Source: Stentor coeruleus | Taxonomy: Eukaryota; Ciliophora; Heterotrichea; Heterotrichida; Stentoridae | Assembly: GCA_001970955.1 (NCBI GenBank) | Contig: MPUH01000311.1 | Coordinates: 1-64,000, forward strand | DNA length: 64,000 bases | Direction of reading: 5' to 3' | Shown: piece by piece, positions 18,895 to 27,030 of the stretch | How positions within the stretch are numbered: the stretch's first letter is position 1 | Layout: each line of letters begins with the position of its first letter | Notes under the pieces: model-generated | What the model saw: only the letters and a program-made list of their open reading frames with translations | The model's database searches: none | What the model was told of the DNA's origin: nothing | Translations under genes and position numbers: made by a program

Positions 18895-19353
18895 ATGTCA
18901 GAGATAATAGCTTTAGAAAGCGGCATAACAATGTACTGCTGCATGTATGCAGACTGTGGAAGCGAGTATGCAACAAAATTTAACCTTAAAAGGCATGTTG
19001 AATCTGTCCATATGAAATTGAAAAAATTCAAATGCCAGATTTGTGGAGTGCTTTTTTCGAGCAAGCAAAGCATAAAAGAACATTTTCACATTCATATGGG
19101 TTTTATGCCTTTTAAGTGTGTTGCTTGTGACAAGTCTTTTAGACAAGCATCTCAGTTGTCACTTCACAAGAGAATTCATGCAATCAAAGGAACTTCTTCA
19201 ATATTTGTGAAGAACTCATCCAGTTATGATAGTTCAGAATTCAAATTAATCAAAGTTGAAAGTGAAACAAAAAGAGAAAATTATGAATTGCCAATAATAT
19301 CCCAAGAACGCCAAAAATTCATCATGCTACCTTCTCCAAGAATTACTATTTAA
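18895..19353 (+). CDS. Three-finger C2H2 zinc-finger protein
   Basis: 152 aa. Three C2H2 fingers fill residues 14-98: the first as CC-x4-C-x12-H-x4-H (YCCMYADCGSEYATKF and on), then FKCQICGVLFSSKQSIKEHF and FKCVACDKSFRQASQLSLHK, joined by near-canonical linkers. It should bind DNA or RNA, most likely as a nuclear regulator. The tail after residue 100 is Ser/Lys-rich. It is a paralogue of the proteins at 60765-61115 and 63014-63364, with the same CC-x4-C first finger and the same R-Q-x-S-x-L-S-x-H third finger. Long gene-free DNA flanks it on both sides, unlike most genes here. Confidence 0.88.
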   Translation: MSEIIALESGITMYCCMYADCGSEYATKFNLKRHVESVHMKLKKFKCQICGVLFSSKQSIKEHFHIHMGFMPFKCVACDKSFRQASQLSLHKRIHAIKGTSSIFVKNSSSYDSSEFKLIKVESETKRENYELPIISQERQKFIMLPSPRITI

Positions 19354-20733
19354 ATAGAATATAACAGTGAAAATTTAGTAATAGCATGTTAGATTATATA
19401 TACTTTTTAAAGAATATCCGTATTTTAATGTTATCTAAAGTGAAAATTATATATTTGGAATAACTTTTTTTTAGGTCAAATCGAAAAAAAGCTAAGAAGT
19501 TTATTCCTATAAAAAACTATACTATAATAGAATTTAAGGTAAAATTATTGAAGCAGAGTATGAAAGTGATAAAAGAATTCATTTCTATTCAATTGATAAA
19601 ATTCCTAATTGGCATCATTTTTTTTATTTAAAGTGCTGCGATTTTTTTTCTATAGCGGAAATTTTCTAAATTATTTTGAAATTTTCTCACTTCTATATGC
19701 TTTGAATAAAATATTTATATATTGTGGCTTGTTATATAATTGAAAACTTCCTTTAAAAGTTTATATATTAAATACTTGACAAGTTAGGTAGGTTTACATT
19801 TATAAAAAATTATGAGTTTGAAATATGAATAATACTAATTTTAATAGGAAGATTTTTGCAAATACGTTTAAGAGAAGCATATATTTAACTAATATCAAGA
19901 AGTATTTATATAAATCGATTTGTATAGTAAAATTCATCATGTCTTAACAAAAAAGTATCAATAAGGCATATTTAATATCAGATATTTTGAAATAAAACTC
20001 TATAAAAAAGAAGATTTTACTTAGCTTATGGAATAGTGTTTTTTTGAATGATACCAATTTTAAAAGGAATAAATTATATGATCAATTTAGAATTATGTCA
20101 AGAGTTTAAATGCTTTTTCGTGTAATTTCTTATTAATAAACTTAGTTAGTCAATAATTAAACTGGATTACTTAAAATATCAGCTTAATCTGGAAAATTTT
20201 ATAAATTAATTTTTAAATAGAATCTTGTCACATAGTAAAACCAAAAAAATTAAATAAAATTTAGATTGCATTAAACTTCAGCATTTTTAACACAAACTTT
20301 TACATTTAATATATCAAAATGCGTTTTAAAACCCTTAAAACTCTCTAAAAACTATATCATTTATACTTTTGTTATATCTTTCTAAAAATACATCATAAAG
20401 TCTTTATAATTGTTGTATTTTAGCATGATTTTCACAATCACAGCTACCTTATTATCATATAATATAAAATTTCCTTCATTCAAGTACAAAAATCCTTAAT
20501 TATTCAATCATCTCTGCAAAATGCAAGCTAATAAAAACCTCATTTTTATACAAAATAATCATAAAATTTCAATACAAATCAATAAAGCATACTGAAATTT
20601 ATCATATTATTGATTTTAACACCCTAAATTTCTAAATTCATATTTTTCACATAAGCCCTTCTAACAAATGCTCACTTAATTTTAAACCAAAAAATGCACC
20701 TTATTACCCCAAAACAATACAGCCATAAAAAAT
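19354..20733. other. Long intergenic region
   Basis: About 1.4 kb of A/T-rich DNA without a supported gene. Short T- and A-runs are common. The last 250 bases are C-rich and G-poor, the 5' flank of the hybrid sensor gene. An open frame at 20694-20942 overlaps that gene in another frame and was rejected. Confidence 0.45.
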
Positions 20734-23109
20734 ATGTTAGACAATCTCAGTCAAAACTGGAACCTAAGATTCACAAACACCAACATCGAAATGAGTTTCA
20801 AAGAAGAGTTCATAAAACTTCACAAAATATCTTCTTTATTAGTAATTTCAGGGCTGATCCTGCTATCAATATATTTTGTTTTAGTAAACCTGCTACCCAC
20901 ATATTTTTTAGCTTTCTTCGCAGTTCCTTTAGTACCACATAGTTTGCTAAGGAATTTATCATTAGAATTAGCTTCATTGGTGTTTATTGAATACAATTAT
21001 AGTAAAGGAACAATTGCTGAATTTTTGGGTTGTTTACTTCCTTCATTTTTGCTGCAATTTTTCATCTGGAAACGCTGGGAGCTATTTTTTGCTATTAATA
21101 TTGTTAAGTTATTATCGGTTGGTCCTTTAGAAACTCTTAATGCTTTGGTTTCAGTGATGACTTATACCTTATTGACCTTTTTGTTTGAAAAAGACTTTAG
21201 AAGCAATTGGAGGAAAATGCGAAAACATAAGGAAGAAAATTATAAGTATAGAGAATTGTGGATGAAAATACCATACCCTGTTGTCATTGTTTCTCAGCGT
21301 TTTAGGATTGTATTGATGAATTATGCTGCGGATAGAGTTTTTTGTCAAAAAGGGATGAATATGCAAGAAAAAAACTTGGAAGGGTTGTTTACTCTTGAGA
21401 ATTATGATATTATATGTAGGCTTATTAGGAGTGTTTCTGATGGGAAGGAGAAAGAGGAAGTATTTTTAAAGGAAAATAACACTGTGTACTTAGCAGTGAT
21501 TAAGTGTGTTGAATGGAAGTTTGAAAGATGTGTCGAGCTAAGCCTCATCGAAATCGTTGAAGCATCCTTTAACGATAAAATCTTCAATCTTTTCTACTTC
21601 TCCCAAGAGCAATGTTTAGAAGAGTTAAACAATGCAATCATCAACAACTACAAAACAAAAGAAAAAGTCCAACCGGCTATCCTAGAAATATTTTACAGGT
21701 TTTGTATAAACTACTGGAGTTATCAGCTTTATCTTGAACAGCAATCTGAATGTAACTTCAGTCAAGAAACAAAAACCCTAGATTTCCCAAGCGAAATTAT
21801 AAATTCAATAGAATATTTCAATGTAAAATCCTCAGACAAATGCTTGGATTTCAGATTTACAAATGAAAGTTCAAAAGCTACTATTATTTGTAATGAAATA
21901 CGTATAAAGCTTTTCCTTCATGTAATTATTGACTATGCGAAAAGTACTGCAGAAAGCGATTCATTAATTGAATTTACTTTACAAAGTTTTGAGACTAATA
22001 ACACTATTTGTTATACTTTTACATGTAATTTTTCAGCTTCAGATATAAAGCATGAACTTCTGGTGTTGATTTTTGAGAATAAAAGAAAGAGTTATGAGGA
22101 TTTTGAAAGTTTTGCTAAGAAATTTTCTTTGAGCTATGCTTTGTTTTCTTCGAATTTGAGAGCTTTGAAGATTGAGGTTAAACAGATTGCATATAGTAAG
22201 AAAAAAGTCACCCTATCATTTTTTATTAGGTTCCCAATTTCTATAGATAGTTTGGTACCGATATCTTTGAAATTTTCAAATAGGTTTAATATTGGGAATT
22301 CAAGGATTTTGTGGTATGGAAATGGGATAGGAATGGATAAGACACAAGTTAAATTGAATATTGAACATCAGACTGGGATTGGAATTGGATTATGCCATAA
22401 GAGTCATAACAACATAATAATCAAACTTAACGACGACCAACTAAGGGATGAAAACAAGCTAATCCGCTCTCCAAAATCCATGCCCAGTATCCAAAAAATC
22501 CCAAGTTTCAGTAGTATAGCTGACATCTTTCTAAACCCTAACAAAATCCGTAGGGCAAGTACAACAATCAAACTTCGCCGTAGTAAAAACAACACATTTG
22601 AGTCTCCAAACTACTCAACAACAAATAAACGTCAAGTAAAAAGATTTCTCTATACAGAATGTCTAAAAATTCTAAACTATGAAGTTGGGGTTTATAGAGT
22701 GTTAATAGTAGATGATTTTGAAGAAAATCGTAAAGTTTTACAAGAATTGTTAAGAAAAGTAATGACTGTAAGTTGTGAATTTGCTAAAGATGGAATTGGT
22801 GCTGTTGATATGTATGATAATTATTCAAGCCAAGGGTATATGTATCAGATAATTTTTATGGATTTAATAATGCCTAGGCTTAATGGGTATCAAGCATCAG
22901 TTAGGATTAGACAGAGGGAGAATGAAAAGCATTACCCAAAGACGTTTATTTGTGCTATTAGTGGGAATAGAGATTGTGTGTCGAAATGCTTGGAGTCACA
23001 AATAGACTATGTTGGTAATTTTTATTCAGCGTTTAAACCTTTGAGTGTTTCGTTGTTGGAAGCTATTATTAGGCAGAAGAAAGAGGTCAGTGATAAGATA
23101 ATGGTTTAA
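20734..23109 (+). CDS. Membrane hybrid sensor with degenerate histidine kinase and receiver domain
   Basis: 791 aa. Several membrane segments lie at about 28-150. A PAS-like segment follows at about 170-225 (PYPVVIVSQRFRIVLMNYAA). No H-box with a phosphorylatable His is seen in the expected helical region at about 285-330. The ATP-binding part is weak: IIDYAKST stands where the N-box Asn should be, GNGIGM replaces DxGIGM, but TGIGIGL matches the G2 box. The C-terminal receiver (about 654-785) is intact: acidic pair D660-D661, phospho-acceptor D710 in IIFMDLIMPRLNG, the Ser of CAISG, and K768 in SAFKP. So this looks like a receiver fed by another kinase, or a histidine kinase with an unusual core. 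No other two-component gene lies nearby. Confidence 0.85.
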   Translation: MLDNLSQNWNLRFTNTNIEMSFKEEFIKLHKISSLLVISGLILLSIYFVLVNLLPTYFLAFFAVPLVPHSLLRNLSLELASLVFIEYNYSKGTIAEFLGCLLPSFLLQFFIWKRWELFFAINIVKLLSVGPLETLNALVSVMTYTLLTFLFEKDFRSNWRKMRKHKEENYKYRELWMKIPYPVVIVSQRFRIVLMNYAADRVFCQKGMNMQEKNLEGLFTLENYDIICRLIRSVSDGKEKEEVFLKENNTVYLAVIKCVEWKFERCVELSLIEIVEASFNDKIFNLFYFSQEQCLEELNNAIINNYKTKEKVQPAILEIFYRFCINYWSYQLYLEQQSECNFSQETKTLDFPSEIINSIEYFNVKSSDKCLDFRFTNESSKATIICNEIRIKLFLHVIIDYAKSTAESDSLIEFTLQSFETNNTICYTFTCNFSASDIKHELLVLIFENKRKSYEDFESFAKKFSLSYALFSSNLRALKIEVKQIAYSKKKVTLSFFIRFPISIDSLVPISLKFSNRFNIGNSRILWYGNGIGMDKTQVKLNIEHQTGIGIGLCHKSHNNIIIKLNDDQLRDENKLIRSPKSMPSIQKIPSFSSIADIFLNPNKIRRASTTIKLRRSKNNTFESPNYSTTNKRQVKRFLYTECLKILNYEVGVYRVLIVDDFEENRKVLQELLRKVMTVSCEFAKDGIGAVDMYDNYSSQGYMYQIIFMDLIMPRLNGYQASVRIRQRENEKHYPKTFICAISGNRDCVSKCLESQIDYVGNFYSAFKPLSVSLLEAIIRQKKEVSDKIMV

Positions 23110-23338
23110 GTTTTAAAATGCTTTTAGGATAGATTTGGGTGCTAGTTTGAGGATTTTTGGTTTAGAGATATAGGAGTTTTGTTGTGGGTTGAATATGGTT
23201 TGGTATTTTGGAATCTGGTTTAAGATAGATGTTATTTTGTATTTAGGAGTTTTACTTAATTATTAAATAGTTTTTTAGCATTGAAAAAATTATTTGGGTA
23301 AAGTTACTAACAAACCATATTTAACTATAAAACCAACC

Positions 23339-24190
23339 CTAATCATCTAAATCAAAACTCGGCTTCATGCACACTTCACAAGGAAAACCAAAGCACACTT
23401 CACATACAAAATTACTACAGCAGTTTCTCTTCATAAGCTTAACACAAACTATCTCATCTTTACAATCCCTGCACCGACCAAGTATATATTCTGATATAGC
23501 ATAAATCTCCATTGGGCTCAAAATTCGTCCACAAAAGCATGCTTCCCTAACTATACAATCCCAAGCACAATTCGCACATACAAAATGTTTATCACAAATA
23601 TCAACCATTCTATCTTTAACAGAATTACACATTTTATGACATCCAAAACACACTTGTTCTGTTTTACTCAACCTATTATAACTTTCTGAACAAGTTGAAC
23701 ATATAATTTCATTAGATAATATTGTGCATCTATAACATAAATGGAGACATTCAGTATATGCTTTTCTTTTATGTGAACATCTTTCACACCATTTAATTGT
23801 TTGAAAAAGTTTGTCTAAATATTTTTGTCCTAATGCTTCAAAGCATTTTTTACAGTTTGTTTCATTTGTTTTCATGCATTTTCCACAGAGCATTTGTTTA
23901 CATTTGTGCTTTATTTTCATTTCACTTTTACAAGTCTCACAAATTTGTCCGAATCCTGAGCCGCTTTCAATATCCCTTGTGAAGTTGTAATAATTTGAGT
24001 TTATTTTACTGAAGTTATCTTTAAGTATTAGTCGCTCATTTTCTGGGATTTGTGAATAATCTACGTATTCATTTAAGTCTTTAAGGAGTTTAACTAAGAC
24101 ATGGTTGCGATCTGAGGGTAAAGATGGGATTTCTTGATTTTTTGGTAGAGTTATGCTTGGTCCATTTGGAATATCTTGTGCTATAGACAT
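23339..24190 (-). CDS. Cysteine-rich, RING-like zinc-binding protein
   Basis: 283 aa. Residues about 82-275 contain roughly thirty Cys in CxxC pairs with intervening His: CETCKSEMKIKHKCKQMLCG, CERCSHKRKAY, CYRCTILSNEIICSTCSESY, CFGCHKMCNSV, HFVCANCAWDC, CRDCKDEIVCVKLM, then CCSNFVCEVCFGFPCEVC. The spacing recalls several RING, B-box or PHD-like units in series, but no single family fits along the whole length. Chains of Zn-binding units like this suggest a ubiquitin-ligase-like or scaffold role; that is inference. The first 75 residues are plain and may be an interaction region. It converges with the hybrid sensor gene across 229 bases. Confidence 0.72.
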   Translation of the reverse strand: MSIAQDIPNGPSITLPKNQEIPSLPSDRNHVLVKLLKDLNEYVDYSQIPENERLILKDNFSKINSNYYNFTRDIESGSGFGQICETCKSEMKIKHKCKQMLCGKCMKTNETNCKKCFEALGQKYLDKLFQTIKWCERCSHKRKAYTECLHLCYRCTILSNEIICSTCSESYNRLSKTEQVCFGCHKMCNSVKDRMVDICDKHFVCANCAWDCIVREACFCGRILSPMEIYAISEYILGRCRDCKDEIVCVKLMKRNCCSNFVCEVCFGFPCEVCMKPSFDLDD

Positions 24191-24570
24191 TTTTATATGA
24201 TGAATTTTTAGTTTTAGTTTGGATATAATAAAATTTAGACTTTAAAGAAAATATGAAGAGTATTACATTTTTGTATGAAAGTTGTATTAGAGATGGTGAG
24301 AAATATATAAAATTTTATTATGTTTTATTTCGGTAAGTGCATTAGATTAGTTTTATATATTTTGAGATAAATATTTTTTTGTAGTTTAACTTTACTATAT
24401 TTCCCAAATCCAAAATTAATATTTATCCAAATCAAACATCCCAAACACAAAGCAAAAAGCTCTTCACATCCTAAAAACCAAATACTCATCTTCATATAAA
24501 AAAATCAAAAATCTAACCCTTTATAAAAACCAAACAAATTCTTAATTATTACAGTTACTTATAAATATAA
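24191..24570. other. Divergent intergenic region
   Basis: No gene seen. G-rich on + up to about 24340, then C- and A-rich up to the RIB43A gene, as expected for two back-to-back 5' flanks. The - strand gene starts after ATATAAAA, the + strand gene after ATAAATATAA. Confidence 0.45.
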
Positions 24571-24990
24571 ATGAAAAGGACAAAGGAAAACTGGAATGAT
24601 CCTCAACCCCAGGACAGGAACGGAATTTCAGGTTGTTTTACCTTTGACGGCGAAGACAACAAGTTTTTAGACCGAAAAAAAGACTACCAGCAGCGACAAA
24701 AGGAATGGATTGAAGAGCAAAAGCGTGAAAAAGCTGAAGCATTAAGAAAAAAGCAAGAAGAAGAAATGGCTTTTGCTAGACAAACTTTGCAAGCTAATCG
24801 TGCATGTGGGTTAATGGAAGGACAAGTTGAAGCTAAACAAAAATCTATGATGGCAAGTGTACGTGATTCGAATTTACAGATGAAAGCGGAGAAAGAGGCT
24901 AAAATGAAGTATGAGAGGGAGATGAAGATACAAGAGGAGCTTAATGATATTCAATATCAAAGAGATATAAGAAGAAAGGGAGCATATTAG
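24571..24990 (+). CDS. Short RIB43A-like doublet microtubule protein
   Basis: 139 aa. It matches the central part of RIB43A: FTFDGEDNKFLDRKKDYQQR corresponds to the conserved FDGEDL..ER..Q segment, followed by the charged helix QKEWIEEQKREKAEALRKKQ and a Lys/Glu-rich end. RIB43A proteins lie inside the doublet A-tubule near the partition protofilaments and stabilise it. Full-length members have about 380 aa; here both the N-terminal third and much of the C-terminal helix are absent. No intron or further exon could be found, so this seems a naturally short form; Tetrahymena is reported, as I recall, to have short and long RIB43A versions. Confidence 0.75.
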   Translation: MKRTKENWNDPQPQDRNGISGCFTFDGEDNKFLDRKKDYQQRQKEWIEEQKREKAEALRKKQEEEMAFARQTLQANRACGLMEGQVEAKQKSMMASVRDSNLQMKAEKEAKMKYEREMKIQEELNDIQYQRDIRRKGAY

Positions 24991-26021
24991 TAAATCTTAG
25001 TTAATGATATTTATTTAATTTGGAAGATGAAGGATTTGATAAGGGATGATATAGGATTTTTAATTTTAAAGTTTATGTGATGAATGCAAAATTTGTATGG
25101 TTTTTGTGTTATTAGTGTAATAATTAGTTTTTATGGTAGAGAGTAGGCTTTGTTGTTAAAGAGAGGGTTTTATTATAGGGAATATATGGATATTATAGAG
25201 ATTTTTGAATTTTTGTATGAGTTGCAAAGGAAAAATTTGTCATTTTGCTTTTAAATACACTGATTTAAGATGATATTTTTGAAGTTTGTTATGTTTGTAT
25301 ATAGCTTACTTAGATTTAATATTCCTTCTATATAAATAGGAAATTTTGCTTTTATATAAAATTATTTCAAATAACTAACTTGATATAAGCTATGGATAGG
25401 AAATTTCTTTATTATACGGCATATGGGTATTTGATAAAATTTTATTCAAGGGGATTTTTAATGAGCTATTGCAAAAAAATATAAAACTTTCAGAAGAAAT
25501 AACTTGAAAGATTGAAGTAGATTTTATTGTAAGAAAAATTTAAAGTATATAATTAAGTTAAAGAATTACTACTAACTTGTATAAACCCTTGTCAAATATT
25601 ATAATAAATTAAAGCTTATGTGTTTCTTTTAATCTAAGTTCAGCCTAAATCCCTAAAAATATTGCTGATATTATTATTATTTACCACAATAATCTTCATA
25701 TTCAGCAAATCAATACATAGCTTTCTAAAAACTCTTTTAGAAATGGTTCATATTTCCCCTTATAAATACATTTTTTTCATATATTATTGATCATTGTCAA
25801 ATTACATGAAATAGCATACCCGACTTCCCTTTAGCACTTTCAATTCTCAACAAATTCATTTTTTCATAATCCTAATCTTACTTTTTGTTATAAATATTAT
25901 ACAATTATAAAACATCATAAAATCTCACAAATCCCAAGCGAAAAATAACTTCATAAAAAATCTCATATTATCTATCTCAAACAATCATTAATATAAGGAT
26001 CATGATAATCATATAATTTTT
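24991..26021. other. Long intergenic region with composition switch
   Basis: About 1 kb with no supported gene. 25000-25550 is G- and T-rich, 25600-26021 is C- and A-rich. No RNA gene or repeat was recognised. Confidence 0.45.
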
Positions 26022-26609
26022 ATGTGGTTTTCTGAGACCTACAAAAGAAAAGCTTTCCTCCCAGCTTTCCCAACTAAAAGAGAATCCACATCACAAAAGC
26101 ATCAAATCAGAAATACTTCTTTGATGATAACTTTAGACACTTACAAAAATGAACAAAGCAAATTCGATACTCTAGTTAAATCAAGACCAAATACTAAAAA
26201 AGACTCAACAGCCTCATCTTATTCAATAAACTTTTTAGACCCATCTTATTTCATTAACACCCAAGTATCATCTCGGAAAGCTAAAAATCTAGTACCTTCA
26301 ACACCTAAAAAACAAAGCTTGCCTCCTATTGAAAAGCGTAAAAGACACTCGGAAAATGATTTAGATGATTTAATTATGCCTTGTTGTAAGGTTAATCTAA
26401 AAGCAGGGCAAGTGTATTCGAAAAGATCTTTCAGGCTTTCTCAAAGCTATACTGCTCAACAGATACCTAGAAGTATGGAAGTTGTAGGTAAAGATAATAA
26501 TATTAGGAAGCAGATTGTTCTTAGACATAGTAAAAACTTGTTTGAGAACACTTTTGAGTCGAGCCCATCACCGACTTTGGAACCTGTTTTGACTTATAAA
26601 GACGATTAG
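26022..26609 (+). CDS. Basic, Ser-rich protein of unknown function
   Basis: 195 aa. Low in hydrophobic residues except for the first 20 (MWFSETYKRKAFLPAFPTKR), rich in Ser, Lys, Thr and Pro, and so probably disordered. A short acidic patch (HSENDLDDLIM at about residue 113) breaks the basic chain. There is no signal peptide, membrane segment or repeat. The C-rich 5' flank and ATG after ATAATTTTT support a real gene. Function unknown; a cytoskeleton-associated role would be a guess. Confidence 0.6.
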   Translation: MWFSETYKRKAFLPAFPTKRESTSQKHQIRNTSLMITLDTYKNEQSKFDTLVKSRPNTKKDSTASSYSINFLDPSYFINTQVSSRKAKNLVPSTPKKQSLPPIEKRKRHSENDLDDLIMPCCKVNLKAGQVYSKRSFRLSQSYTAQQIPRSMEVVGKDNNIRKQIVLRHSKNLFENTFESSPSPTLEPVLTYKDD

Positions 26610-27030
26610 TTAGACAAAATGTTTTTATTAATTCAGTAATTTTTGATTTTGTTGATTTTATTTGAATTGCTTTAAGAAGTGAAATTAGATCTTGGTGTTG
26701 ATATAAAAGAGGTAATTTTTTTTTATTGAGTTTAGATGTAAGGTTTATAAAATTAAGTGTTTCAGAAAAAGGATAGAGATATAGAAATAAGCTAATTATA
26801 GGAATTGCTTGTCTCACTTAAAACAAATCAGCACTAGCATATTTTATCTAAGTAATTTGTAATCAATTATCACCTTAATTTTTTCTTAATTTTATCAATT
26901 ACAACTACTAATCATCTCATAATTTCCAATAACCAATACAAATAATACCTAATCTTCTGAACATCGAAACCTATAAACCCTCTAAATCACTACTATATCT
27001 AAAATCTCTTTATTATTATCTAAAAACTCC
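26610..27030. other. Convergent intergenic region
   Basis: No gene seen. G-rich then C-rich on +, giving G-rich 3' flanks to both converging genes. An antisense frame at 26521-26817 was rejected. Confidence 0.45.

Noticed and set aside
20694-20942. 82-aa + strand frame at the start of the hybrid sensor gene
   Set aside because: Different frame over the membrane region of a certain gene; no motif.
26521-26817. 98-aa - strand frame overlapping a + strand gene end
   Set aside because: Antisense to the 3' flank; no supporting feature.
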